This document shows, in pieces, positions 1 through 8,969 of a DNA stretch of 64,000 nucleotides. Each line of letters begins with the position of its first letter. The first letter of the stretch is position 1. The notes beneath the pieces were generated by a model, which did not search any database, was not told the DNA's origin, and was given only the letters and a program-made list of their open reading frames with translations. The translations under genes were made by a program, and so were the position numbers. The stretch comes from Pleomorphomonas sp. NRK KF1 (GTDB lineage Bacteria > Pseudomonadota > Alphaproteobacteria > Rhizobiales > Pleomorphomonadaceae), in NCBI RefSeq assembly GCF_023721755.1, contig NZ_JAMDLH010000004.1, positions 62,001 through 126,000 on the forward strand, in the 5' to 3' direction.

Positions 1-771
1 GGCATCCGCGAGTTCGGCATGATGGCGATCGTCAACGGGCTGGCGCTGCACGGCGGCTTCCTGCCGATCGGCGCCACCTTCCTGGTGTTCTCCGAATATG
101 CCCGCAACGCCATCCGCATGGCGGCGCTGATGAAGGTGCGCTCGCTGTTCGTGCTCACCCACGATTCCATCGGCATGGGCGAGGACGGCCCGACCCATCA
201 GGCGGTCGAGCAGACGGCAACCCTGCGCCTCGTGCCCAACCTCGACGTCTGGCGGCCCTGCGACAGCGTTGAAACCTTCGTCGCCTGGCAGACGGCCATC
301 GAGCATCGCGACTGCCCGACCGCCCTCGTGCTGACGCGCCAGCGCGTGCCGCACCAGAGCCGCGACGCCGCCCGGATCGAGGCCATCAAGCGCGGCGGCT
401 ACGTGCTGAGCGACTGCGCCGGCAAGCCCGACGCGGTGATCATCGCCACCGGCTCGGAAGTCGGCCTCGCCATGGAGGCGCAGAAGAAGCTCGCCGCCGA
501 GGGCGTCGCCACCCGCGTCGTCTCCCTGCCCTCGCACTTCGTGTTCGAGCAGCAGGACGCCGCCTACAGGAACGACGTTCTGCCGGCCGGCATCCCCCGC
601 GTCGCCGTCGAGGCGGGCGTGACCGACTACTGGCGCAAGTATGTCGGCCTCGAAGGCGCTGTCGTCGGCATCGACCGCTTCGGCGAATGCGGCCCGGCGC
701 CCGAGGTCTACGAGTTCTTCGGCATCACCACCGACGGCGTCGTCAAGGCGGTGCGGAGCGTTCTGGCCTGA
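1..771 (+). CDS. tkt: Transketolase, C-terminal part (gene starts before the window)
   Basis: The frame is open from the first base, so the 5' end lies outside the window. The visible part of about 256 residues covers the end of the pyrimidine-binding domain and the whole C-terminal domain. The motif [14 protein letters not shown] is the transketolase signature, and the GSEVGLA segment and the end [16 protein letters not shown] fit the C-terminal domain. The enzyme moves two-carbon ketol units between sugar phosphates with thiamine diphosphate in the pentose phosphate and Calvin pathways. Whether the gene sits in a carbon-fixation operon cannot be judged, because upstream DNA is missing. The identification is firm; only the 5' boundary is unknown. 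Confidence 0.95.
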   Translation, partial: GIREFGMMAIVNGLALHGGFLPIGATFLVFSEYARNAIRMAALMKVRSLFVLTHDSIGMGEDGPTHQAVEQTATLRLVPNLDVWRPCDSVETFVAWQTAIEHRDCPTALVLTRQRVPHQSRDAARIEAIKRGGYVLSDCAGKPDAVIIATGSEVGLAMEAQKKLAAEGVATRVVSLPSHFVFEQQDAAYRNDVLPAGIPRVAVEAGVTDYWRKYVGLEGAVVGIDRFGECGPAPEVYEFFGITTDGVVKAVRSVLA

Positions 772-843
772 TCGCCCCGAACTTGCCCGGCGCCCTCACA
801 CCGCCGGGCGAGCCACTCGCGTCACGACGCGACTGGTCCTCCA

Positions 844-890
844 AGAGCGCCGTTCGATCTGAATGAATCAGATCGGCGCTCTCGGTTCTT
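844..890 (+). terminator. Long two-step hairpin behind tkt
   Basis: Arms AGAGCGCC (844-851) and GGCGCTCT (875-882) pair perfectly. They enclose a second perfect stem, GATCTGA (856-862) with TCAGATC (868-874), and a short T-rich stretch follows. A smaller hairpin at 784-810 (TGCCCGGCG with CGCCGGGCG) lies just after the tkt stop. The inner stem with its TTCGATCTGA start recurs at 38235-38272, so this is also a repeat-family member. Termination is inferred from position and structure. Confidence 0.6.
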
Positions 891-1463
891 TACTGACACA
901 TCATCTTGTCGACCCTCGTTTCACTCCGGTCGGATGATGCTCCAAAGCCGCCTCCCCGACCTCGTCCCCCCGAGGCCCGCGGCTTGACCGTACCCCCGGT
1001 TCCCGCCCTCACTCCCGGCGAGAACCGGGGGCCGGCTCCCCTTCCCTTTCCGTCCATCACGACCATCGATCCGATGCGGTGCGCACCCAAACGAACGTGA
1101 TAGAAACGGATACGGAAATGCGCACAGGCCGACAGCGGTCTGATACCCGCCGCCCCCAAAATTGCGCCGACACTGATCTTTGAATCGAGCTTGCAATACG
1201 AACTTGCAACGATTCATTTCTGCATGGCGAGTTGCAGTTCTGAAGGATTTTCTAGCGGCGTCGCAAAAACTATGGGTCTGCCGAACGAACACAACGGAGC
1301 GGACCAATGGAGACAATGCTCGCCGAGAGGTTGATGGCCTGCAACGGCTGGAGCTCCTATTTCGCGGGTCTGGCGACTGCTTCCGCCAATACGACCGACG
1401 TTCGCACCGGCTCCATCCCTGGGCTCAGGTCCTTCAGGCAGGGCGCCGCCAACCGTGGCAGTT
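891..1463. other. Gene-poor stretch between tkt and the decayed regulator
   Basis: No convincing coding sequence was found on either strand. Open frames here are short, overlap each other and have arginine/proline-rich shadow-like compositions. The part nearest 1464 may hold further remains of the decayed response regulator's DNA-binding domain, but I could not match it to a winged-helix pattern. Confidence 0.5.
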
Positions 1464-1783
1464 TCACCTCGCCGGGGAGCGTAACAGGGAGCGAGTACGA
1501 GCCGGCGTTTCCTCCCAGGCGAAAGGCCTGGCGCGACAGTCGGCCTCCTCCTTGGCCAGCCCGGCGAGTTGGCCGGCGACATTGTCGCACGCCCCGAGCT
1601 TGGGGATCCTGATGAGGCCATCGCCTTCCGGCGGCTGCCGGTCGAGCACCACGGCGTCGTAGCCGCCTGCGCGGCGATGGCCGTGGCCTCGAAAAGGTTG
1701 GGCGCTTGATCGAAGGGCATTTCGGTCTGGAGTAGCGCCACACCGAGGCCATTTCAGGCTCATTCGACCAGCAGCAGACGCAT
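1464..1783 (-). pseudogene. Decayed OmpR-type response regulator receiver domain
   Basis: Pieces of a receiver domain occur in order but in three different minus-strand frames. The start MRLLLVE (1783-1763) runs straight into a stop. The next piece reads VALLQTEMPFDQAPNLFEA, like the first receiver helix. The third, YDAVVLDRQPPEGDGL, holds the phosphoacceptor aspartate strand. It then continues, after losing about 40 residues, into ARPFAWEETPARTRSLLR, which equals the usual KPFxxxELxARxRxLLR at the domain end. At least two frameshifts and one deletion are needed to explain this. The winged-helix output domain is not recognisable and no partner kinase is in the window. Assembly error could mimic the frameshifts but not the deletion. 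Confidence 0.75.
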
Positions 1784-1967
1784 CAACCAACGTCTGGAGC
1801 CCTGCCCAGAAGACCTCGTTGGAGGCTCTTCCCGGCAGCGCCTTGCAAAAAAGCCGCACGACCGGGCTTTCAGGCCTCTTTTCGGCCTGGCGCGACAGAT
1901 TGCCGGCAAATCGGCGTTCGAGGACGCGGCCAGACATCTCAGGTGAACTCCTTTGGCAGAGGTTCTC

Positions 1968-2843
1968 ATGTTCGGACTTTCCAACGCTTATCCCGCAAGG
2001 CGCTTGAGGGGGAGTGAGACCGGTGATGGCGCATCGCTCGGCTACCTGGGCGCGCTGGAGGTGCGGCTCGCCCGCACTGCCGGCGAGGTTCGCGCCGTCC
2101 AGGCGCTGCGTTATCGCGTCTTCTACGGAGAGATGCAGGCGACCGCCGACCCGCGCACTCTCTTGCGCCGCCGCGATGCCGATGCGTTCGACCGTTACTG
2201 CGATCACTTGCTGGTTCTCGATCACGACGACGTCGAGATCCGACCCTTCCGCCGGGCGCGGCCGTGCATCGTCGGCACCTATCGCCTTTTGCGCCAGAAG
2301 GTGGCCGAGCGTCATCGCGGCTTCTACACCGCTGGTGAGTTTTCCATCGAGCCGCTCCTTGCCCGCCACGCCGGCCTTGAGTTCCTTGAACTCGGCCGCT
2401 CCTGCGTCATGAAGGCCTATCGCAGCAAGCGCACCGTCGAGCTCCTGTGGCAGGGCATTTGGGCCTACGTGCTGAACAACGGCGTCGATGCCATGATCGG
2501 TTGCGCCTCCTTCGAAGGCACCGATCCCAACACTCTCGCCCTGCCGCTGTCCTTCCTGCACCACCATGCCTCGGCCGACACCGACTGGCTGGTCGAAGCG
2601 CGTCCCGAACGGGCCGTTTCCATGAACCGGCTGCCGATCGAGGCGGTGGACATGCGCGCCGCTCTCGCCGGAATGCCGCCGCTCATCAAGGGCTATCTCC
2701 GCCTTGGCGCCATGGTCGGTCGTGGCGCCGTCGTCGATCACCCCTTCGGGACCACCGACGTGATGATCGTGTTGCCGGTCGATCGGATCTCCGAACGCTA
2801 CGTCAGATATTACGGCGCCGATGCCAGCCGCCACGTCGCCTGA
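1968..2843 (+). CDS. olsB: Ornithine-acyl-ACP N-acyltransferase (OlsB-type, hemolysin-like GNAT)
   Basis: The protein of about 291 residues has the OlsB pattern: an early VQALRYRVFYGEM block, the metal- or ligand-type segment DAFDRYCDHLLVLD, a VGTYRLL strand, and an FLELGRSCV block. OlsB transfers a 3-hydroxyacyl group from ACP to ornithine, the first step of ornithine-lipid synthesis at the inner membrane. No olsA follows, which is common when the two genes are unlinked. I chose ATG 1968 because AGAGG lies five bases before it; TTG 1953 with AGGTGA upstream is a real alternative. The next genes are a lipid-type methyltransferase and a DedA protein, which supports a membrane-lipid role. Confidence 0.85.
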   Translation: MFGLSNAYPARRLRGSETGDGASLGYLGALEVRLARTAGEVRAVQALRYRVFYGEMQATADPRTLLRRRDADAFDRYCDHLLVLDHDDVEIRPFRRARPCIVGTYRLLRQKVAERHRGFYTAGEFSIEPLLARHAGLEFLELGRSCVMKAYRSKRTVELLWQGIWAYVLNNGVDAMIGCASFEGTDPNTLALPLSFLHHHASADTDWLVEARPERAVSMNRLPIEAVDMRAALAGMPPLIKGYLRLGAMVGRGAVVDHPFGTTDVMIVLPVDRISERYVRYYGADASRHVA

Positions 2844-3057
2844 TCCCTGAGCCATTTCCGCAAACCTGAGTCGCGATCTTGCGCCCTGTGGCTGGTGCGG
2901 CACGACAGGCCGTCGACATCCAGGCGGAGACATCGCTCAGGGCGCCGGCCTGAAGAAGAGCCGGCCATTCTTCGCACCGACGGGACATCCATCATGTTTT
3001 CAACGTCAAAAGACGACGAACCATCCATGCCCTTCATGATCACGATGGAGGAGCGCC

Positions 3058-3624
3058 ATGACGATCACTGACGGCCTCCTTTTCATCCGTGAATGGTTCC
3101 GCCACCCACGCAGTGTTGCTGCCATCTTCCCTTCCGGGCGGGCGCTGGCATCGCTCATGACGAAAGACATTTCGGTGAGGTCCGGTTCCGTTCTCGAACT
3201 CGGCCCGGGGACCGGCGTGTTCACGCAGGCACTGATCAAACGCGGCGTGCGGCAGCAGGATCTGACGCTGATCGAACACAGCTCCCGCTTCGCCCACCTC
3301 CTGCAGACGCGGTTTCCCAACGCGCGCGTTCTCCGGATGGATGCGGCTGACCTTGATCGGGACAAGATCTTCGACGGTGTTCCGGTCGGCGCGATCATCT
3401 GCGGACTGGCCTTCCTGACCATGCCGCAAGAGAAGGTAGCAACGATCCTCAAGGCGGCATTCGATTGTTTGCACCCGGACGGGTCCTTCTTCCTCTTCAC
3501 TTACGGATATCGGTGCTCCGTGCCGAATGGGACGCTCGTCCAACTCGATCTTCAGGCGAACCGGGTCGGCAGAACGTTCCAGAATATTCCACCGGCGTCG
3601 GTTTACCGGATCAGGCGACGATAA
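3058..3624 (+). CDS. SAM-dependent methyltransferase, phospholipid N-methyltransferase (PmtA)-like
   Basis: This 188-residue protein has the class I SAM-binding loop VLELGPGTGVFTQAL (about residues 45-59), preceded by the HPRSVAAIFPSG segment typical of the small Rhodobacter/Agrobacterium-type PmtA proteins. PmtA proteins make mono-, di- or trimethylated phosphatidylethanolamine at the membrane surface. The start is well supported by GGAGGAG just upstream of ATG 3058. Its place directly behind olsB leaves open that it methylates ornithine lipid or another amino lipid. The last dozen residues look shorter and more basic than usual, so the C-terminus may have been rearranged. The substrate is not proven by sequence. 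Confidence 0.75.
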   Translation: MTITDGLLFIREWFRHPRSVAAIFPSGRALASLMTKDISVRSGSVLELGPGTGVFTQALIKRGVRQQDLTLIEHSSRFAHLLQTRFPNARVLRMDAADLDRDKIFDGVPVGAIICGLAFLTMPQEKVATILKAAFDCLHPDGSFFLFTYGYRCSVPNGTLVQLDLQANRVGRTFQNIPPASVYRIRRR

Positions 3625-3631
3625 GCAGAAC

Positions 3632-4246
3632 ATGGTTGCCATGATGGACTTTTCCCACATCATCAATGCATTCCTGAACTTCGGTCTGATCGGAGTGATG
3701 TTCATCGCTTTGGCGGAGAAGTTCACCCCAATCTTCCCGTCCTATGTCATGTTCATGCTGCTGGGTATGGCGGTTTCCGATGGCCTGACTCTCGTCATGA
3801 CCATCCTTGCCACGGCAACGGGATCCCTCGCCGGTTCCATCATATGGTATGGGATTGGTCGCGCTCTTGGCGGACCGCTCGTCGAAGACGCCGTCGCACG
3901 TTTCGGGAAGTACGTCTTCTTCAGCACACAGACTTACCAGCGCCTCGCCAACGCCTACCGACGCAACCATTTCTGGGTCACCCTGATCGGACAGACCATT
4001 CCGGTCGTCCGAATCTACCTGGCCTTGCCGGCCGGCGTGTTCTGCATTCAGCCGATGACCTTCACTGTTGCGGCGGGTATCGGCGTCTTGCTGTGGAACG
4101 GACCTTTTCTGACTCTCGGATACCTGTTGCGCACCAGTAGCCAAGATCCGTTCCATGTCGGCCTTTGGGTTCCAGTTGCTCTTCTCTGCACGGAAATAGC
4201 AGTCGTCCTGGGTTGCCGGCTCTACAGGACGATCGCCTGGCGTTAG
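3632..4246 (+). CDS. DedA-family inner-membrane protein
   Basis: About 204 residues, mostly hydrophobic. The DedA/SNARE-associated pattern is visible as a first amphipathic membrane segment, then ATATGSLAGSIIWYGIGRALG and the GQTIPVVRIYLALPAGV block, which holds the conserved arginine in the second half. DedA proteins are flippase-like membrane proteins linked to undecaprenyl phosphate or phospholipid recycling and to membrane homeostasis. ATG 3632 lies seven bases after the methyltransferase stop, so the two are probably co-transcribed; ATG 3641/3644 are alternatives. The olsB, methyltransferase, dedA order suggests envelope-lipid adaptation. Confidence 0.8.
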   Translation: MVAMMDFSHIINAFLNFGLIGVMFIALAEKFTPIFPSYVMFMLLGMAVSDGLTLVMTILATATGSLAGSIIWYGIGRALGGPLVEDAVARFGKYVFFSTQTYQRLANAYRRNHFWVTLIGQTIPVVRIYLALPAGVFCIQPMTFTVAAGIGVLLWNGPFLTLGYLLRTSSQDPFHVGLWVPVALLCTEIAVVLGCRLYRTIAWR

Positions 4247-4277
4247 GAGCCCAAGCGGAGCGACGAGATACCACGCG

Positions 4278-5246
4278 TCAGGCCGGCGGCGTGTGCCCCG
4301 AGAGGACCGTGGCCATGAGGTCGCGGTCGATGTTGCCGCCGGTCAGGATCACGGCGACCTTTCTGTTCCGGAACCTGTGGCGGTGCCGCATCAGGGCGGC
4401 ATAGCCCGCCGCGCCGGCGCCTTCGGCGACATTGTGGGTGGCGCTGTAGAGCGAGCGGATCGCCTCGGCGATCTCGTCCTCGCTGACGGTCACCACGTCG
4501 GCCGCCCCGGAGAGCACGATGTCCACCGCCTCTTCCGGCGGCTCCTTGCAGGCCATGCCGTCGGCGAAGGTCGCGGCCTCCGTGCCGATCACGCGGCGCT
4601 TGCCTTGGAACGTTTGCGCGTAGGCCGGCGCCCGCTCGGCGCAAACGCCGATGATGGCGGTTTTCCTGTTCAGGAGGTTGCGCATGGCGATCAGCGAGCA
4701 GATGCCCGACCCCATGCCGATCGGCACGAACACCGCGTCGAGATCGGGGTGCTGCGAAAACAGCTCCCAGCCGTAGGTCGCCACGCCGCGAACGATATGG
4801 CGGCTGAACGACGAAACGCTCAGGAACTCCCGCTTGCTCGCTTCGCTGGCCGCGACCCGTCGCGCCTCGTCGAAATCCCGGCCGGCGATCAACAGCTCGC
4901 CCCCGAACGCTTCCATGGCCGCGTTCTTCTCGCGCGAGTTTCCCTCGGGCACCACGATCACCGAGGGTATGCCCGCCTGCCGGGCGCCGATGGCGATGGA
5001 CTGGCCGTGGTTGCCCCGCGTCGCGGTAATGATGCCTTTCGGCAACCCTTCGCGCTTGAGCGCATCGACGAATACCAGCCCGCCGCGCGCCTTGAACGAG
5101 CCGGTCGGCGTGTGGTTCTCGTGCTTGACGATCACCTCGACCCCGCTCTCCCTGGCCAAGAGCGGCCAGGCATAGGCGGGCGTGGGCGGCACGACCTGGC
5201 GCACGATCTTCAGTGCATCTTCAATGTCTTCGTGAGTGAACTGCAT
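4278..5246 (-). CDS. Threonine/serine dehydratase-like PLP enzyme (fold type II)
   Basis: The 322-residue protein carries the PLP lysine in KHENHTPTGSFKARGG (about residues 41-56), an asparagine loop TRGNHGQSIA, and the glycine-rich phosphate-binding loop VPIGMGSGICS. These are hallmarks of catabolic threonine/serine dehydratases, which make a 2-oxoacid and ammonia. There is no C-terminal ACT regulatory domain, so it is the short, degradative form. ATG 5246 is chosen because GGAG lies six bases upstream. The AraC-type gene at 5327 runs in the same direction just upstream and may control it. Related enzymes act on hydroxyectoine or 3-hydroxyaspartate, so the exact substrate stays open. Confidence 0.8.
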   Translation of the reverse strand: MQFTHEDIEDALKIVRQVVPPTPAYAWPLLARESGVEVIVKHENHTPTGSFKARGGLVFVDALKREGLPKGIITATRGNHGQSIAIGARQAGIPSVIVVPEGNSREKNAAMEAFGGELLIAGRDFDEARRVAASEASKREFLSVSSFSRHIVRGVATYGWELFSQHPDLDAVFVPIGMGSGICSLIAMRNLLNRKTAIIGVCAERAPAYAQTFQGKRRVIGTEAATFADGMACKEPPEEAVDIVLSGAADVVTVSEDEIAEAIRSLYSATHNVAEGAGAAGYAALMRHRHRFRNRKVAVILTGGNIDRDLMATVLSGHTPPA

Positions 5247-5326
5247 GTGAGGCTCCTTCGCCGCGAAGCTAGCGAAGGCCACCGCCACCGGCTTTCAAAA
5301 AGCGAACATGAACGGACGAGCGATTG

Positions 5327-6214
5327 CTACGCCGACCTCAAGGCGCTTGGTGCGACGCCGACCCTCTTCACAAATTGCGAGGTCATGTGCGCATGCGAAG
5401 AAAAGCCGCACTCCAGCGCGATGTCCGCCAGCGACCGGTCGGTCGTCTCGATCAGCGCCCGGGCCCGGCGCAGCCGGCATTCGATGATGTACTCGCGCGG
5501 CGATCGCCCCGTCGCCTTGTGAAAGGCGCGGGCAAAATAGCGCGTCGACAAGCCGAGCGCCGCCGACAGGTCGGTGACCAGAAGATTCTCGGAAAGCCTG
5601 GCGTCGATCAGGTCGTCGATAAGGCGCAGCCGCCGAGGCGTGATCCAGTCCGCACTCGGCTCCGCGCCGGTCTCCGGGAGACCATCGACGCGGTCCCGAA
5701 GCGCCAGCACCAGGGCTTCGCAATCGAGCATGTCGGCCTGGGTGATCAGCAGGCTTCTGAGCCGACGGGCAATGCCGGCCGCCGTCTCGTCCACGACGTC
5801 GTGGCAGCCGCGACGGACCTCGAAGTCCTTGCAGATGAGTCGGAGATACTCGCCGCCCCGGCGGGAGCTGGAATAGACGTCCCAGCCCTTGGCCCGCACC
5901 GCCAGACTGTTGGCGCGCACCTTGAAGGACGATCGCCGGTCGGTGCCGATCGAATGCTCGCCGGTCTGGCAATCATAGGCAAAGCCGATCTCGTTCTCGG
6001 CCACCACGTAGCGCACGCAGTAGGGCGAGGCGGGCAACAATTCCAGGCGCCAGTGCGGCGTGGCGATGGCTTTCAAGGGTCGCTCCGGGCGGCAATCCGA
6101 GGCCGTGAAGCCTTGGCCCATCTTGCCAAGACAATCGCATGAGGACAACGGCCGTCGGCGAAATCCGGCCTCCGGAACAGGGTGGGTGCAGTCGGCTCGA
6201 CAGAGATACATCAT
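5327..6214 (-). CDS. AraC-family transcriptional regulator
   Basis: The C-terminal 100 residues form the double helix-turn-helix of AraC/XylS proteins: a first helix pair around DLSAALGLSTRYFARAFHK, then the second signature SLADIALECGFSSHAHM. The N-terminal two thirds form a sensing domain without a clear match. The start is uncertain: ATG 6214 has no good ribosome site, and an internal ATG at 6121 would remove a cysteine-rich leader. The gene lies between the dehydratase and the divergent MFS gene, so it could control either side. The inducer is unknown. Confidence 0.8.
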   Translation of the reverse strand: MMYLCRADCTHPVPEAGFRRRPLSSCDCLGKMGQGFTASDCRPERPLKAIATPHWRLELLPASPYCVRYVVAENEIGFAYDCQTGEHSIGTDRRSSFKVRANSLAVRAKGWDVYSSSRRGGEYLRLICKDFEVRRGCHDVVDETAAGIARRLRSLLITQADMLDCEALVLALRDRVDGLPETGAEPSADWITPRRLRLIDDLIDARLSENLLVTDLSAALGLSTRYFARAFHKATGRSPREYIIECRLRRARALIETTDRSLADIALECGFSSHAHMTSQFVKRVGVAPSALRSA

Positions 6215-6328
6215 ACACCACGACGGTCGCAGGCCTTGATATATCTCGCATCAATTTCCTGAATTGACGCCGCGTTCCCGCATCCTATCCTCCCGGCAAA
6301 TTCGAATATTTCTGGGAGGAAATACACC

Positions 6329-7639
6329 ATGGTAACTCAAGATGGCGCCCTAAATGAAGGCAATTACGTACCAATCGAGCGCAAAACGATGCGCCTCGCC
6401 TGGAAAATGATCGTCCCATTTTCGTTTCTACTATATTTTTTCAACACAATGGACAGGGCGAACATCAGCTTCGCTGCGCTGCGCATGGGCGAGTCCATGA
6501 CGATGACCGCCATCGACTTCGGAAATGTTGTCTCGGCGTTTTTCATCTCCTATCTGATCTTTCAAATCCCGTCGAACATGATCATCGAGCGCATTGGCGC
6601 CAAGCGTTGGATCGGCACGATCATCATCGGCTGGGGCCTCTCCACCATGGTGATGTTCTTCGTCACTTCGATCACACAGGTCATCTGGGCCCGCTTCCTG
6701 CTCGGCATCTTCGAGGCCGGCTTCTTCCCGGGCATGATCTACTACATGGCGCTGTGGTTCCCCGGCCGCGAACGCGCCCGTGTCACCGCCTTCTTCATGC
6801 TCGCCGCCATGGCCTCGGCCATCGTCGCCGGCCCTATCTCCGGCTACATCGTCGGCCACTTCCATGTCGCCGGCTACGAGGGCTGGCGCTGGCTGTTCAT
6901 GATCGAGGGCGTGCCGACCGTGCTCCTCGGCATCCTCTGCTTCTTCGTCTTCGCCGATGGGCCCGAGACCGCGAAGTGGCTGCCGGAAGAGGGCCGCGCC
7001 TGGCTCACCAGCGAGCTGAAGCGCGAGCAGGCGAAGTTCGCGAACCAGCCGAAGGCCAGGCTCGGTGACGTCCTCATGAACGTCACGCTGTGGAAGCTCG
7101 CCGCCGTCTACATGTGCGTCCAGGCCGCCGTACAGACCGCGCAGCTCTACATGCCGCGTCTGTTCCGAGCCATGGACTTCGGCCTCTCCGACTCGGACAT
7201 CGGCTGGGTGATGGCCATTCCCTACGCAGTCGGCTTCATCGCGCTGCCGCTGTGGGGCATGTCGTCGGACCGCACCGGCGAGCGCAAGTGGCACTCGGCC
7301 CTGCCGATGGCCGCAGTGAGCATCACCTTCGTCGTCATGGCGCTGACGCACACTCTTTCGGCTCAGTTGGCGGCCGTGGCGATCTTCGGCTTCGGCATGG
7401 CCTACATGGGGCCGTACTGGCCGATGCCCTCGGCGATGCTGACCCCGTCGGGCCTCGCCGTCTCCATCGCCTTCATCAACTCCTGCTCGAGCCTGGGCGG
7501 CTTCCTGGGCGGCAAGATCCTGGGTTATGTCGACCAGACCTACGGCATGACCGGCGCCTTCTGGGCCATGGCCATCATGCCGCTCCTGTCGATCCTGGTG
7601 CTCATAACGCTCCGGGTACCGCGCGAGCGAAAGGCCTGA
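6329..7639 (+). CDS. MFS transporter, anion:cation symporter (ACS) family
   Basis: The 436-residue protein shows about twelve membrane segments and the ACS/phthalate-permease pattern, with DRANISFA in the first helix, the RFLLGIFEAGFFPG block in the fourth to fifth helix, and an amphipathic middle loop. ACS carriers import organic acids such as tartrate, glucarate, galactonate or phthalate with protons. GGGAGGAAAT before ATG 6329 fixes the start. The three dehydratases directly downstream use acid-sugar substrates, so uptake of a sugar acid is the natural reading. The divergent AraC gene may regulate it. Confidence 0.85.
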   Translation: MVTQDGALNEGNYVPIERKTMRLAWKMIVPFSFLLYFFNTMDRANISFAALRMGESMTMTAIDFGNVVSAFFISYLIFQIPSNMIIERIGAKRWIGTIIIGWGLSTMVMFFVTSITQVIWARFLLGIFEAGFFPGMIYYMALWFPGRERARVTAFFMLAAMASAIVAGPISGYIVGHFHVAGYEGWRWLFMIEGVPTVLLGILCFFVFADGPETAKWLPEEGRAWLTSELKREQAKFANQPKARLGDVLMNVTLWKLAAVYMCVQAAVQTAQLYMPRLFRAMDFGLSDSDIGWVMAIPYAVGFIALPLWGMSSDRTGERKWHSALPMAAVSITFVVMALTHTLSAQLAAVAIFGFGMAYMGPYWPMPSAMLTPSGLAVSIAFINSCSSLGGFLGGKILGYVDQTYGMTGAFWAMAIMPLLSILVLITLRVPRERKA

Positions 7640-7715
7640 CCGGCCACCCCGTCCCTCACCTTCTCCGCATCACGTCCGCACCGCGATCGGTGCGGACACC
7701 GAAAGGACCTGTCCC

Positions 7716-8909
7716 ATGAAAATCACATCCATCGAGGTCTTCGACTGCAACATCCGCAGCAAGGACCCGACGTCCGGCTCGAACCCGATCATCATCCGCG
7801 TCAACACCGACGAAGGAGTATCCGGTCTCGGCGAGGTCGGCCTCGCCTACGGCGCCGGCTACAACGCCGCCATGGGCATGATCAAGGACTTCGCACCGTT
7901 CGTGCTCGGCAAGGATCCGATGAAGTCCGAGGCAATCTGGGAGAACCTGTTCCGCTCGACCTTCTGGGGCATGAGCGGTGGTCCGGTCGTCTACGGCGGC
8001 ATGAGCGCCATCGACATCGCCTTGTGGGACATCCGCGGCAAGGCGCTGAATGCGCCCATCTACCAGTTGCTCGGCGGCAAGACGAACGACAACCTGCGCA
8101 CCTATGCCAGCCAGTTGCAGTTCGGCTGGGGTGGCAAAGGCCTCAACCTCCTCTACAAGCCCGAGCAGTACGCCGCCGCCGCCCGCGCCGCCATTGCCGA
8201 CGGTTACGACGCGGTCAAGGTCGACCCCGTTCAGATCGACAAGAACGGCGCCATGATCGTCAATCAGAAGTTCTTCGGCATCCTGACGCAGGATCATCTG
8301 CGTATGGGCGAGGAGCGCATCGCCGCCATCCGCGAGGCGGTCGGTCCCGACGTCGACATCATCTGCGAGATCCACTCGCTGTTCGGCACCAACTCGGCAA
8401 TCCAGTTCGCGAGCGCCATCGAGAAGTACAACATTTTCTACTACGAAGAGCCGATCAACCCGTTGAATGCCGACAACTTCGCCAAGGTGGCGAGGAACAC
8501 GACGATCCCGCTGGCGACCGGCGAGCGCTCCTACACCCGCTGGGGCTATCGCCAGCTGATGGAGAACCAGTCTCTCGCCGTGGTCCAGCCGGACCTCTGC
8601 CTGTGCGGCGGCATCACCGAGGGCAAGAAGATCTGCGACTACGCCAACATCTACGACGCCACCGTGCAGATCCACGTCTGCGGCGGCCCGGTGACGACGG
8701 CGGCATCGTTGCAGCTCGAAGCGACCATCCCGAACTTCATCATCCACGAGATGCACACGGCGTCGATGAAGACCTGCGTCCGCGAACTCTGCGTGGAGGA
8801 CTACGTGCCGGTCGACGGCAAGTACCAGGTGCCGGATCTGCCCGGCCTCGGCCTGACGCTGAACGAGGACGTCATGCGCCGCTACCAAGCCTTCACCATC
8901 AAGGCGTGA
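7716..8909 (+). CDS. Mandelate racemase/enolase-superfamily dehydratase, paralog 1
   Basis: This 397-residue enzyme has the capping domain followed by the barrel. The three metal-binding acids sit in ICEIHS (E218), YYEEP (E244) and ATGER (E270), and a histidine at the seventh strand (H320, in VQIHVCGG) is the likely general base. The second strand reads AVKVDP, with one lysine where racemases carry KxK, which favours a dehydratase over a racemase. Such enzymes convert sugar acids to 2-keto-3-deoxy acids. It is the most divergent of the three paralogs and carries a shorter loop after VNQKFFG. The MFS gene lies 76 bases upstream. The precise substrate cannot be read. Confidence 0.85.
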   Translation: MKITSIEVFDCNIRSKDPTSGSNPIIIRVNTDEGVSGLGEVGLAYGAGYNAAMGMIKDFAPFVLGKDPMKSEAIWENLFRSTFWGMSGGPVVYGGMSAIDIALWDIRGKALNAPIYQLLGGKTNDNLRTYASQLQFGWGGKGLNLLYKPEQYAAAARAAIADGYDAVKVDPVQIDKNGAMIVNQKFFGILTQDHLRMGEERIAAIREAVGPDVDIICEIHSLFGTNSAIQFASAIEKYNIFYYEEPINPLNADNFAKVARNTTIPLATGERSYTRWGYRQLMENQSLAVVQPDLCLCGGITEGKKICDYANIYDATVQIHVCGGPVTTAASLQLEATIPNFIIHEMHTASMKTCVRELCVEDYVPVDGKYQVPDLPGLGLTLNEDVMRRYQAFTIKA

Positions 8910-8969
8910 CGCACTCCGGGGAGGCTCGGGCGGGCCTCCCCATCCCCACATTCTCGAAAGAAATCCGCA

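Noticed and set aside
1180-1662. Plus-strand open frame of 160 codons in the gene-poor stretch
   Set aside because: No recognisable domain, overlaps the decayed regulator on the other strand, and composition is shadow-like.
1464-2933. Minus-strand open frame of 489 codons
   Set aside because: It is the antisense of olsB in most of its length. Only its last third contains the true fragment of the decayed response regulator, which is reported separately.
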